A stretch of DNA of 64,000 bases from an uncultured Granulosicoccaceae bacterium. Its GTDB lineage: Bacteria > Pseudomonadota > Gammaproteobacteria > Granulosicoccales > Granulosicoccaceae. Positions 39,822 through 49,887 of this stretch are shown here, in pieces. Position 1 is the stretch's first letter. Every line of letters starts with the position of its first letter. The notes under the pieces are model-generated. The model made no database searches. It was not told where the DNA came from and saw only the letters and a program-made list of their open reading frames with translations. The stretch is taken from NCBI GenBank assembly GCA_937922675.1, contig CALAJN010000009.1, positions 186,001 to 250,000 of the forward strand, read 5' to 3'. A program made the translations under genes and the position numbers.

Positions 39822-40550
39822 TCAGCGTTTGGTCCATTCGGACAAACGAACCTTGAGACGATTCAGTGCCTGCCCGTGTATTTGACAAACGCGTGACTCA
39901 CTCACACCCAGGATCTCGCCAATCTCTCGAAGATTGAGATCCTCGTCATAGTAGAGAGACATGACCAAGCTCTCTCGCTCGGGCAAGTTCTTGATCGCCA
40001 GCGCAAGAGCAGACCGAAAGGATTGATACTCAACCTGCTCACCAGGCGTGGCTTCATCGCTCTGCGGCAGGGCAATGGTCTCGCCGGTGTTCTCGTCTGG
40101 CTGATCGAAGCTGAACACATGTGCTGCCGAACTCTCGGTCAGTATCGTGTGGTACTGGCCCAGATCAATGCCAAGCTTGTCAGCAACATCTCGAGCCTTG
40201 GCATCACGACCAGTGCCCTGCTCGAGCTTGCGCAACTCTTCGGCCGCCTCACGAGACTTGCGGTGTACCGAGCGCGGCGTCCAGTCCGAACGGCGGATCT
40301 CGTCGAGCATCGCGCCTCTGACGCGAATGCCTGCATAGGTCTCAAAGCTTGCGCCCTGGGATTCGTCGTAGTGTTTCTTGGCCTCCAGCAAGCCGATCAT
40401 TCCGGCCTGAATCAGGTCTTCGGCCTGAACACTGGGTGGCAGTCGGTTCATCAGGTGGAAAGCGATACGCTTGACCAGGTTGCCGTGTTTGGCAACGACC
40501 GAGTCAGGCTCTACCGTCACCACCTCGTTGTACATCGCATGTGCGTTCAT
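39822..40550 (-). CDS. fliA: RNA polymerase sigma factor FliA (sigma-28)
   Basis: KRIAFHLMNRLPPSVQAEDLIQAGMIGLLEA, ASFETYAGIRVRGAMLDEIRRSDW, LNLREIGEILGVSESRVCQIHGQALNRLK. Confidence 0.92.
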   Translation of the reverse strand: MNAHAMYNEVVTVEPDSVVAKHGNLVKRIAFHLMNRLPPSVQAEDLIQAGMIGLLEAKKHYDESQGASFETYAGIRVRGAMLDEIRRSDWTPRSVHRKSREAAEELRKLEQGTGRDAKARDVADKLGIDLGQYHTILTESSAAHVFSFDQPDENTGETIALPQSDEATPGEQVEYQSFRSALALAIKNLPERESLVMSLYYDEDLNLREIGEILGVSESRVCQIHGQALNRLKVRLSEWTKR

Positions 40551-41446
40551 GCTGCAGCTCTCACCAGGTGGGGGTCGGCGGCTTGTACCAGTCGCTCGAC
40601 AAAAAATTCGATGTGGCCCGAAGGGGAAACCGGGCGTGGCCAACGCGCCATGCGGTCAGCCAGTTTTGTCAGTGCCATTGCGCCCGCAGAGCGTGGATGC
40701 TGTTCGATGACAGCTGTACCCGCCGCAGCAGCCTGGGCAATACGTGGATCGTCAGGAATTGATCCGGCATGTTCGATCAACACGTCAAGGCCGCCTGTGA
40801 CACCGCGTTCCAGTTGCGCGAAGACCTCACGGCCGTGGTGAGCGCTGCGGGTGCGGTTGACCACCACTTTAAAGCGACTCACGTCGTAGCTGGACTGGAG
40901 CTCATGCACAGCAGAAACTGCGCCATCGATAGCAGCAGGATCCTCGGTTGTAACGAGAAGGATCTCGCGAGCCGAGCTCGTGTACGCCAGATTGGCGTCT
41001 GTAAATCCAGAAGGAGTGTCCACAATCAAGGTATCGGCGGACACCCCGAGGTTACTGAAGAGCCCGATCAGCCTTGCATGATCAAAATGCGACAAACGCG
41101 ACATTCCAATGTCACCATACTGCGACGCAATCACACTTAATCCCTCAGGCCCTTCGAGCCTCAGTTCATCAAGCGAGAGTTGGCCGTTGAGCACGCTGTC
41201 AATGCGTCCTGTTGGCCGCAGCCCCAAGACACGCGCGACCCCCCCTTGCGCAAAGCCTGCATCAAACAACAAGGCAGAGTCGCCACGCATCGCCATCGAC
41301 ACAGCAACGTTGGCCGCGATCACAGACGTGCCAACGCCGCCCTTGACACCGCTGACCGCAATCGAAAGCACCGGGCGCTGACGCAACACAGCGTGACGTG
41401 CGCTGCTGTCAACCGAGACCTCTTCAGGCAAGCTCACCCAAGGCAC
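40547..41446 (-). CDS. MinD/ParA-like ATPase, FlhG/FleN-like, variant Walker A
   Basis: SIAVSGVKGGVGTSVIAANVAVSMAMRGDSALLFDAG; between fleQ-like and fliA genes, 4-bp overlap with fliA. Confidence 0.75.
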   Translation of the reverse strand: MPWVSLPEEVSVDSSARHAVLRQRPVLSIAVSGVKGGVGTSVIAANVAVSMAMRGDSALLFDAGFAQGGVARVLGLRPTGRIDSVLNGQLSLDELRLEGPEGLSVIASQYGDIGMSRLSHFDHARLIGLFSNLGVSADTLIVDTPSGFTDANLAYTSSAREILLVTTEDPAAIDGAVSAVHELQSSYDVSRFKVVVNRTRSAHHGREVFAQLERGVTGGLDVLIEHAGSIPDDPRIAQAAAAGTAVIEQHPRSAGAMALTKLADRMARWPRPVSPSGHIEFFVERLVQAADPHLVRAAA

Positions 41447-41758
41447 CTCACGAGTGAGAGGCCGGCGAGCCGATAGTCACGACAGGCGGTCGCGGTCAAA
41501 AGCGTGATCCTCCAAAGACGGTAGAGCGACCGATCACCCGTCTGCAAGCGCAGTGGGCAAGTCGCGTAAGTTGACCGTCAGCGGAGCAAGTCTTGAACCA
41601 CGTGGCACTTTGAGGGCCCAAGCAGGCCGATTACAGCAGTCGAAATGCGTAAATTTGAGATCAGGCGCTCATTTACGCGCATTGATCTCTCGGGAACCCC
41701 TTCGGCCCGAGCTGGCGCAAGCCAGATCCTCGGACCGACTCGGGCTCGATCAACCGCG

Positions 41759-43213
41759 TCAGGAAACCTCTTCTGGACGCTGAATGCCGTACTTGCGCAT
41801 TTTCTCGACGAGCGTGGTGCGACGAATCTCGAGGCGATTGGCAGCATGTGCAACCACCCCAGAGCACTCATCAAGCGCCTGCTCAATCAGGGCAATCTCG
41901 ATATCGGTCAGGTGCTGCTTGAGATCGATGCCGTCGCGCGGCAGGCGCGGCTTGTTGTTCAAGGCCACCTGCGGCATGCCTTGCATCATCGGCAACGCCG
42001 GCACGTCCTGCTCGTCCAGACGGGTAGAAGAGGCACGCCCGTGCGGTGACATCTTGGAGGGGAGATCGCCGGCATCGACCACACCATAAGGGTGCAGGAT
42101 CGTCATGCGCTCCATCAGATTGGCAAGCTCACGCACATTGCCGGGCCAGTCGTAGTTGCACAGCGCCATCATGGCGGCCGGTGTCAAACGCACCGAGGAC
42201 TTTTTCTCGTGCTCCAATCGTGTGATCAGCTCGTTGACCAACAGCGGCAGGTCCTCTGATCGGCTCGACAGCGGTGGCATCTCGACCGGAAATACATTGA
42301 GCCGGTAGTACAGATCCTCACGGAAGGTCCCGTCTTCAATCAGTTGCTCCAGATCCCGGTGCGTCGCTGCGACGATGCGCACGTCCGAGCGGATGCTCTT
42401 GTTACTGCCAACACGCTCAAACGAGCGCTCCTGAATGACGCGTAACAATTTGACCTGCATCGGCAGAGGCATGTCGCCGATTTCATCAAGAAAGATCGTG
42501 CCGCCTTCGGCGAGCTCGAAACGGCCCTGCCGAGCACCCACGGCGCCGGTGAAGGACCCCTTCTCATGCCCGAACAGCTCACTTTCGAGCAATTCGCCCG
42601 GGATCGCACCACAGTTGATGGGCACAAAGGGCTTGTTGCGGCGATTGGAGTAATAGTGGATGTTGCGCGCCACTACCTCCTTACCGGTGCCGGACTCGCC
42701 AAGAATCAGCACCGTCGCCTCGGTCGGGGCGACCTGATCGATCATCTTCCGCACACGCTGGATACCGCGGCTGTTACCGACCAGGCTGCGAAACAGCTCT
42801 GGATTCTGTTGCGGCTCGGTACTCGGCTCCACATTGGCCGACCCGCGCACTTCTGCCTTGTGCAATACGTCTGACAAGGCCGAATATCGAATATCGGCCT
42901 TGAGCACACCGATGAACTGCTCGTCAATATCCGCCTGCACCAGGTCGGAGGGCTGTTTACCCAATAGCAATACAAAGGGGGGGCATGCCTCGTGGCGCGC
43001 CTTGAGCTGTCGCGTCCAGTCAACGATGCCGTGGAAGTTAGCCGCCAGTATTGCCCTGAAATTAGCAAGATCACCAAGGCTGTCGACGAGCTCGTGCGAC
43101 GACAGAGTCTTGGTCTCGTAATCGATGAACTCGAGCTGACAAGCCAGCCGCTGAGCGTGGTCCGAGTCCTGATCAACAATGAGAATTTTGCGCGTGTCTT
43201 TTTTACCAGTCAT
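41759..43213 (-). CDS. Sigma-54-dependent flagellar regulator, FleQ/FlrA-like
   Basis: N-terminal receiver-like domain, [51 protein letters not shown]-terminal Fis-type HTH. Confidence 0.85.
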   Translation of the reverse strand: MTGKKDTRKILIVDQDSDHAQRLACQLEFIDYETKTLSSHELVDSLGDLANFRAILAANFHGIVDWTRQLKARHEACPPFVLLLGKQPSDLVQADIDEQFIGVLKADIRYSALSDVLHKAEVRGSANVEPSTEPQQNPELFRSLVGNSRGIQRVRKMIDQVAPTEATVLILGESGTGKEVVARNIHYYSNRRNKPFVPINCGAIPGELLESELFGHEKGSFTGAVGARQGRFELAEGGTIFLDEIGDMPLPMQVKLLRVIQERSFERVGSNKSIRSDVRIVAATHRDLEQLIEDGTFREDLYYRLNVFPVEMPPLSSRSEDLPLLVNELITRLEHEKKSSVRLTPAAMMALCNYDWPGNVRELANLMERMTILHPYGVVDAGDLPSKMSPHGRASSTRLDEQDVPALPMMQGMPQVALNNKPRLPRDGIDLKQHLTDIEIALIEQALDECSGVVAHAANRLEIRRTTLVEKMRKYGIQRPEEVS

Positions 43214-43649
43214 TCCGTCTCTCCATCCGACGTGCGGCGAATTCGGTCGCCAGCGAGTAGGTCGTGGTCAGAGCATAGAAGAGAGAAACGACAAGACAAA
43301 GTTTTGACGAGTGTCGAAGCGGAAATAACCCGTATCACGGAATCAGAACTGGGTCACTCGGGCAAGACTGAGGGCTTGACCGAAGTGGCAAATGCCATGA
43401 CCCGGCACCTGCTTTTCGTGAAGCGGGCAGCCGTACTGAGGCCCCGACCTTCATAGACAGCCATTGGCGCCGATGCACCCAGTATTCAGGGGAAATTGCC
43501 CCGGTCGGGTTCGCGCCGCATCACACTCATTTACGATGTCGGGGGTCGGATTTGCCAGGCAGTAGCGCTGGTCTCCCTGGAGAAAAAAACCAACGAGAAG
43601 CATCCGCGTCGCCGGCCAGGCGGCCAAGGATTACAAAGAGGTATACCCA

Positions 43650-43940
43650 ATGTCCGAACAAGGTTCTACACCCGGCGCATACGCCATACGCAAGCCGACT
43701 GGGCCCAAGGCCACGGTCACGGACCTGGCAGCAGTACGCGTTGCCCGAGCCGCGGTGAACAATCCCGATGCACTCGGCGCGCCCGGCAACAGTCCTCTGT
43801 TAGCGCTAGACGAGGAAACCGAGATAGAACGATCCAGCAGGGTCGCAGAACTCAAGGCGCAGGTTGAGGCCGGCACCTATGAGATCGATTACTACAGCGT
43901 GGCGGACAAATTCACCATCACACGCTCAATCGGCCAATAG
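43650..43940 (+). CDS. FlgM-like anti-sigma-28 factor
   Basis: C-terminal SSRVAELKAQVEAGTYEIDYYSVADKFT resembles FlgM; near fliA. Confidence 0.6.
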   Translation: MSEQGSTPGAYAIRKPTGPKATVTDLAAVRVARAAVNNPDALGAPGNSPLLALDEETEIERSSRVAELKAQVEAGTYEIDYYSVADKFTITRSIGQ

Positions 43941-44004
43941 TGGATCAGCAGGGACCATCGAGTGGGAGCAACCGACCCGAGCCGGTTGCCCCCGTCACGC
44001 ATGA

Positions 44005-44472
44005 TTACTCGGCAGCTTCCGAGTGCGTTTGACCCTCGAGAGCGGGCTGCCCACCAACAACGGGGATGCGTCGTGGCTTCATGGCTTCGGGAATCTCGCG
44101 CACCAGCGCGATTTTCAGCAGCCCGTTGTCCAACCTGGCGTCAGTGACCTCGACATGGTCTGCCAAGGTGAACTTGCGCTCGAAAGAGCGCGTGGCAATA
44201 CCACGGTGCAAGTAACGTGAGTCTGACGTACTGGCTTCGCGCTTGCCGCGCACACTCAATACGCCCTTTTCAATTTGCACATCAATTTCACTCTCGACGA
44301 AACCCGCTACGGCAAGCGTTATGGCATAGCGATTTTCATCGACCAGCTCGATGTCGTAGGGAGGGTAGCCGCCGCCGGAATGCCGCTCATTGTTCAGCGC
44401 GGTATCCAGAAGTGACCCGAAACGGTCATAACCTACGGTGTTTGCGTACAGTGGTGTCAAATCAATTTTCAT
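44005..44472 (-). CDS. Hsp20 family small heat shock protein (IbpA-like)
   Basis: YPPYDIELVDENRYAITLAVAGFVESEIDVQIEKGVLSVRGKR..YLHRGIATRSFERKFTLADHVEV. Confidence 0.92.
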   Translation of the reverse strand: MKIDLTPLYANTVGYDRFGSLLDTALNNERHSGGGYPPYDIELVDENRYAITLAVAGFVESEIDVQIEKGVLSVRGKREASTSDSRYLHRGIATRSFERKFTLADHVEVTDARLDNGLLKIALVREIPEAMKPRRIPVVGGQPALEGQTHSEAAE

Positions 44473-44632
44473 GTCTCAAGCCTTCTCGTTGTGAGCAATA
44501 GCGAAAGTGTCCGGCTCTCATGGAGACTCCGGCCACTGAGACTAGAGATACGGTCGCTACAGGCCTTTTTCAAGAGAACTGCGGCCAGTTGTAGCAGGAT
44601 CTGCTCTACATTTTTACTCAGAACATGCACCC

Positions 44633-45220
44633 ATGCTGGTCTTTGCTGTCGCAGTATTCTTGTTGATCATCACACCAGGTCCTGGCGTTATGTCAACCGC
44701 TGGTATTGGCGCGGCCTTTGGCCCACAGGCGGGATACCGATATGTCATCGGTCTGTGCATAGGCACCAATCTCGTGGCACTGGCAGTGGTTACTGGAGTC
44801 GCAGGTGCGGTGCTCGCTCAACCCGGATTGCGCGAGGTTCTCACCGCCTTGTCGCTAGCCTATATCGTCTGGCTTGCACTGCGCGTGGCAACCGTCGGCA
44901 CACGCATCAACTTTGTCAGCAAGGATCGCCCTCCTGGCATCAGAGCCGCCCTGCTCCTGCAAGCCTTGAATCCAAAGGCCTATGTAGTCAACACCACCCT
45001 GTTTGCCGGTTTTCCCTTTGTCGGCCAGGCACTGCTGCAAGAGACCCTGAGCAAGTTCCTGATCATCAACCTGATCTGGATCCCAATCCACCTCGGGTGG
45101 CTGGCTGCCGGCATAGCCTTGCAGCGATTTGACCTGCCACAGGCACAGCAACGAGCCATCAACATCGCCATGGCAGCGGCGTTGCTCGCGGTAGTGGCTC
45201 TGGCGATATTGCGGCGTTGA
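44633..45220 (+). CDS. LysE family translocator
   Basis: FLLIITPGPGVM, 6-TM pattern, NPKAYV. Confidence 0.88.
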   Translation: MLVFAVAVFLLIITPGPGVMSTAGIGAAFGPQAGYRYVIGLCIGTNLVALAVVTGVAGAVLAQPGLREVLTALSLAYIVWLALRVATVGTRINFVSKDRPPGIRAALLLQALNPKAYVVNTTLFAGFPFVGQALLQETLSKFLIINLIWIPIHLGWLAAGIALQRFDLPQAQQRAINIAMAAALLAVVALAILRR

Positions 45221-45251
45221 CGCTCGCCGAGCCGGCAACGCCGAAAAAAGG

Positions 45252-45327
45252 TGGTGGAGCCAGGCGGGATCGAACCGCCGACCTCCTGCATGCCATGCAG
45301 GCGCTCTCCCAGCTGAGCTATGGCCCC
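45252..45327 (-). tRNA. tRNA-Ala (anticodon GGC)
   Basis: GGGGCCATAGCTCAGCTGGGAGAGCGCCTGCATGGCATGCAGGAGGTCGGCGGTTCGATCCCGCCTGGCTCCACCA cloverleaf. Confidence 0.97.
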
Positions 45328-45440
45328 CACGCCGAGCGCGCGAGAATACGTTTGCAATGCGCGCCTGTCAATCACCAAGGCCGCAAATCATGTCCCAAAT
45401 CATCTTGCTTCGGCAAAACAGTCGGGTTACATCACGCCAT

Positions 45441-48134
45441 CTACAGCACAAGATCAATCTGCACGGGCTTGGTCACAACCTCGACAGCCGCTGATGAGTT
45501 GAAACGCTGGACCTCGCCCTGTGTCATCGGTGCAAGCATCAGGCTGTAGGATCCTGGCGCTGACACATCGTAAGCTGCGCCCAGATCCACAAGCGCCTCG
45601 TGGCGCTGCCCAGGCATCAAACGTATCCACGCGCTTGCCGGTGGCGCGCCTCGCTTGACCAACCGCCCCTGGTAGGCAAGTCGCTGACCGGCCAGAAACA
45701 CATCGAATACATCAGCAGACAGCGTCTGCTCGAACGGGGTGTTCCAGAGTAGAAATTCGACCGCTGCCTCTCCCGGATTGCTTATCCAGACCAGCACTTC
45801 AAGCGGCAGCCGGAGACTTGAAATCTCACCCGACGCGGCCTGAATGTCTCCAGGCAGGTGCAGGCCCACCGCAAGCACAGGTTCGCCTGCAGCCTCACCG
45901 TCTCCGGAACGGGAATCCAGCGCCGCGCCTGACGCGCGACCACTGCTCGGGGCATCGCCTGGCGCGCTGATCGCCCTTTCAACCGCTGGGGAACAGCCTG
46001 CAGACAGCGCCGCAAATCCCAGCAACGCAGGCACTGTCAAGCACGATGACACACCGGGCCTTGCCCTGCCCGATCGGCTCTGTCTGCCGCACCGCGATCG
46101 CAAGGCAAGCGCGCGCCTGAAGCGCAGCCTGAGCAACAGCATCAGGATGAACACACTCACAAGCGGCATCGCACCACCGGCACCCTTCGATGAATGTGAG
46201 CCGATAGAACACCCTGAGCTCGAAATGCCCAGAAAATCAAACCCGGGATCGTCATCGCTGATAGAAGAGCCATCGGTGTTTTCAGCATTGCCACGGCTTG
46301 TGCGCAGCGAGTACTGACCGTCAACGGCAGTCGTCACGACAACTGTGTGCGGTCCACCCTCACTCAAGACGCAGTTGTCAACAACCTGCAAAGGTTCGAG
46401 ACCTACCGAAGCCGACGCCTGGCAGACCAGGCGTGCGTCGATGGTCTCAACGCCCTCGAACACATACAAACTGAAGTATTTGGATGTCGCCGTTAATTCA
46501 AGACTGACCCCACCATAGACCGAAAAGGCGTCATAGGCATCTGTCGACAAGTCACCACGCGCTTCGCCACCATCCAACAGACTGCCATCAAGCGCAAATG
46601 AAGCGACTTCAACACTCGTATCCGCGATGGCAACCACTTTAAAGTCTGTCTCCGATGACCCGTAGACATCGACCCAGACCTCTTCTCCAGACACATCACA
46701 ATAGTCAGAGAACGGCGGGACATCGGAAGAGCGACAGATCAGTTCAGTACGCCCCGCGTCTTGCCAGATCTCTAGATCGGCATCACCGCGAAGCGAGTCC
46801 ACGCGGATGCGCACTGCGCCACTCACCCGAATTGTCAGGGTGTCATCCAAAGCAAGACTGGATTCAAGCGATTGACCCGCGACTAACAGATCCGTGCCAT
46901 CTTGTGGATCATCACTGGCGACTCCTGATCCCCTCATTTCAATGAAGGGTGTGTTCTCGGCGAAATACTCGTGAGTATCGGCATTGTCGATAGCAAGCTG
47001 CGGACTGGACACCGCTAGTCTTTGAGTACCCGCCTGTGTGTATTGATGATCGTCTGTACCGGCAATAACCTGAAAATGCGATAGCTCGTGAACAATCGTG
47101 CCGCCACGAGAATCCGTACCGTCTATGTCCGCATTCCAGAATGCCGGACACAGGTACACGTCATACGGACGAGCGGGAAATACATAGGCAAACACACCCA
47201 CCTCGGAGCAACCACAAACGTAGTTAACGGTCTCGTCGGCCAGGGTAGAAGCAAGAGCACTGAAATTCTCTTGAACCCGGCTGTATCGTACCGCATCGTA
47301 AACACCAAACCAGGTGGTGTATCGGGGCGATCCAAAACGCTGCTCGCCGGTCACGCTGGCAAGTGCTGCAACTGCATCAAGCACCATCACTTCGGCAACA
47401 CCTGCCGCCGCTGTGATTTCAGATTGCTCCGCCGCGCTGCAACCATCAAAACTCGGTGCGCGCGCACGCAGGATCAGATCATCACTGCGCGCTAGCGACA
47501 TCACCGTGGACGCCCGCGGAGCAATCTTTGCTGCGGTGGTATTGCTGTTCAACGACCGTGGCGTGACTGTATTGCCACCTAACTGACGAACAGTCCAGTA
47601 GTGCGCCAGACTGACCCTGTGCTCCATACCATCAGCGTACCGCGTCTCGGATCCAAGGCGATAGTTGGCAACGACATCAACCAGTGCCGACGCTGTCTCA
47701 CCCGGGGAGAGAACGAGCCGCTCGTCAGGGCCTGGCGCCACACGCTTGGCGATACGGCCGATGTATTCAAGCCGATTGTCAGGCGACCAATTCTTCGAGG
47801 ATGGCTCCACTACCAGCATCGAGTGGGCGTGCACATGATCAAACGGTGTATCGCGCGTCTCGATCTCCAGTGACCACTCACCCGTGTTGGTGAGTTCAAC
47901 GCGCAACTGCTGCTGATCTACCGGCACAAGCCGAGTGACCAACGCCGCTGACACATCACTTGCATGAGCACTGGCCCCAAGGCCCAACAACAGTACAAAC
48001 GCTGGGCCCAACACACTCACACACAACCTGATCAATGAAGACACGTACCCGACAAGCTCAGCAAACAGGCGGCTGACCATCTGCTCATGCTTGCCTCGAC
48101 ATCGGCGTGCTTGCTCGAACACTGCCTGTTTCAT
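45441..48134 (-). CDS. M35 (aspzincin)-like metallopeptidase with CTERM-like tail, read through in frame into a lipoprotein-like segment repeating the N-terminal domain
   Basis: GGTIVHELSHFQVIAGTDDHQYTQ (HExxH + GTxD), SGCSIGSHSSKGAGGAMPLVSVFILMLLLRLRFRR at aa ~640-674, then LTVPALLGFAALSAGC lipobox at aa ~714 and a second TPFE..RLAYQGRLVKRGAP domain. Confidence 0.75.
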   Translation of the reverse strand: MKQAVFEQARRCRGKHEQMVSRLFAELVGYVSSLIRLCVSVLGPAFVLLLGLGASAHASDVSAALVTRLVPVDQQQLRVELTNTGEWSLEIETRDTPFDHVHAHSMLVVEPSSKNWSPDNRLEYIGRIAKRVAPGPDERLVLSPGETASALVDVVANYRLGSETRYADGMEHRVSLAHYWTVRQLGGNTVTPRSLNSNTTAAKIAPRASTVMSLARSDDLILRARAPSFDGCSAAEQSEITAAAGVAEVMVLDAVAALASVTGEQRFGSPRYTTWFGVYDAVRYSRVQENFSALASTLADETVNYVCGCSEVGVFAYVFPARPYDVYLCPAFWNADIDGTDSRGGTIVHELSHFQVIAGTDDHQYTQAGTQRLAVSSPQLAIDNADTHEYFAENTPFIEMRGSGVASDDPQDGTDLLVAGQSLESSLALDDTLTIRVSGAVRIRVDSLRGDADLEIWQDAGRTELICRSSDVPPFSDYCDVSGEEVWVDVYGSSETDFKVVAIADTSVEVASFALDGSLLDGGEARGDLSTDAYDAFSVYGGVSLELTATSKYFSLYVFEGVETIDARLVCQASASVGLEPLQVVDNCVLSEGGPHTVVVTTAVDGQYSLRTSRGNAENTDGSSISDDDPGFDFLGISSSGCSIGSHSSKGAGGAMPLVSVFILMLLLRLRFRRALALRSRCGRQSRSGRARPGVSSCLTVPALLGFAALSAGCSPAVERAISAPGDAPSSGRASGAALDSRSGDGEAAGEPVLAVGLHLPGDIQAASGEISSLRLPLEVLVWISNPGEAAVEFLLWNTPFEQTLSADVFDVFLAGQRLAYQGRLVKRGAPPASAWIRLMPGQRHEALVDLGAAYDVSAPGSYSLMLAPMTQGEVQRFNSSAAVEVVTKPVQIDLVL

Positions 48135-48321
48135 TGCAACGCCTATTGTTCACCTACGGGCTACGTCAATCGCCGGGCTTCCGCGGCGCACGCCGTGGCA
48201 ATCTACCATTCCCAGCGCCACAAACTGCCGATAACGTCCAGCAACGAGCTACTGGCGGAACAACTTTAGGATTGTGTTCACACAATGGCCAGTCAAAGTG
48301 ACACACGCCCGATCAAATCGT

Positions 48322-49725
48322 TCAGCTGGCTCCTGTCCACTCCATCATTCGATCGATTCTGGCCAGGACATCGTCGCGCGACAGCATCGCCATGACCTCG
48401 TTCATCGCCGGCGAGGATGTGACGCCAGTGATGGCCAACCTGAGTGGCTGCCCGAGCTTGCCAAAGCCCACCTGCGCCTCATCAACCGTATCTTGGATCG
48501 CGGCTTGAATAGCAGCAGCATTCCAGTCAGCAAGGTCCAGCAAGCGTTGACGCAGGGACTGAATCAAACCAACCGAATCCTCGGTGAATTGCTTGGCAGC
48601 GGCTGCTTCGTCGTAACTCGTGGGCGCCTTGTAAAAATAGCCCAGTGTGTCGGCCATATCGACCAGGGTCCTGGCCCGCTCACGCAAGGCATCCGCGACC
48701 GCATCCAATGGGGGTTGCGGACTCACATCAATGCCTCGCGACTGCAGCAGGGGAGACAGTGCATCTGCAAGCCGTTTTGCAGGCGCCGACTTGATATGTT
48801 GCTGACTGATCGAGTCCAGCTTCTTTCGATCAAACACAGAGCCCGAGCGGTTGACCGACTCAAGCGAAAACAATTTGATCATGTCTTCGATAGAGAAAAA
48901 CTCCTCATCGCCATGTGACCAACCGAGCCGTACCAGATAGTTGAGAAGCGCCTCTGGCAAGTACCCCTCTTCACGGTACTGGGTGACGCTGACAGCGCCA
49001 TGCCGTTTGGACATGCGCTTGCCGTCCTCACCCAAAATCATCGGCAGGTGCGCATAGATCGGCAAAGGAGCACCCAGTGCGGACAAAATATTGATCTGAC
49101 GCGGCGTGTTGTTGACATGATCATCACCGCGAATCACATGCGTGATGTTCATGTCCATATCGTCCACCACGACTGACAAGTTGTAGGTCGGAGACCCGTC
49201 CGAGCGCTGAATGACCAGATCATCCAGCTCACTGTTGTCGATACTGATCTGGCCCTTTACCGCATCCGCAATGAGCACGGCACCAGAGCTCGGATTGCGA
49301 AATCGAATCACAGGCTCTACTCCTGCGGGCGGAGTGGCCGTATTGTCGCGCCACGTACCGTCATAACGTGGCTTGTCACCCCGAACACGCGCCGCCTCAC
49401 GCATCGCCTCAAGCTCCTCGGGTGTCGAGTAACACCGATAGGCATGACCTGCATCGAGCAACTGCTGAACCACCTCACGATAGCGATCAAAGCGCTGCGT
49501 CTGAAAATACGGGCCCTCATCCGCATCCAGACCCAGCCAGGCCATGCCATCGAGGATGGCCTGCACCGATGCTTCGGTTGAGCGTTCGCGGTCCGTGTCC
49601 TCGATACGCAGCACAAAGCTGCCTCCATGGTGGCGGGCAAACAACCAGCTGAACAAAGCGGTCCGGGCACCCCCGATATGCAGGTAGCCGGTGGGGCTTG
49701 GGGCGAAACGGGTACGAACTGTCAT
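48322..49725 (-). CDS. gltX: Glutamate--tRNA ligase
   Basis: TRFAPSPTGYLHIGGARTALFSWLFAR, KMSKRHGA; start taken at MTVRTRFAP. Confidence 0.95.
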   Translation of the reverse strand: MTVRTRFAPSPTGYLHIGGARTALFSWLFARHHGGSFVLRIEDTDRERSTEASVQAILDGMAWLGLDADEGPYFQTQRFDRYREVVQQLLDAGHAYRCYSTPEELEAMREAARVRGDKPRYDGTWRDNTATPPAGVEPVIRFRNPSSGAVLIADAVKGQISIDNSELDDLVIQRSDGSPTYNLSVVVDDMDMNITHVIRGDDHVNNTPRQINILSALGAPLPIYAHLPMILGEDGKRMSKRHGAVSVTQYREEGYLPEALLNYLVRLGWSHGDEEFFSIEDMIKLFSLESVNRSGSVFDRKKLDSISQQHIKSAPAKRLADALSPLLQSRGIDVSPQPPLDAVADALRERARTLVDMADTLGYFYKAPTSYDEAAAAKQFTEDSVGLIQSLRQRLLDLADWNAAAIQAAIQDTVDEAQVGFGKLGQPLRLAITGVTSSPAMNEVMAMLSRDDVLARIDRMMEWTGAS

Positions 49726-49887
49726 GGTCTGAGGATGGAGAGGAAACGGGAGAGCGCTGGACGCCAAATGGAGGCTGGCAGGGGGCCAACGGTCGATAGA
49801 TGAGACGGCGATGACCCGCCTTCAGGGCGGCGAGTCTATCAGCGGCCAGCCCCTCGCTATACTGCCCGGCATGAAAGGACGAGATTC

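Noticed and set aside
41759-43213. GSFTGA instead of GAFTGA in the FleQ-like protein as evidence of lost sigma-54 activation
   Set aside because: GSFTGA variants occur in functional activators as far as I know; not strong enough alone.
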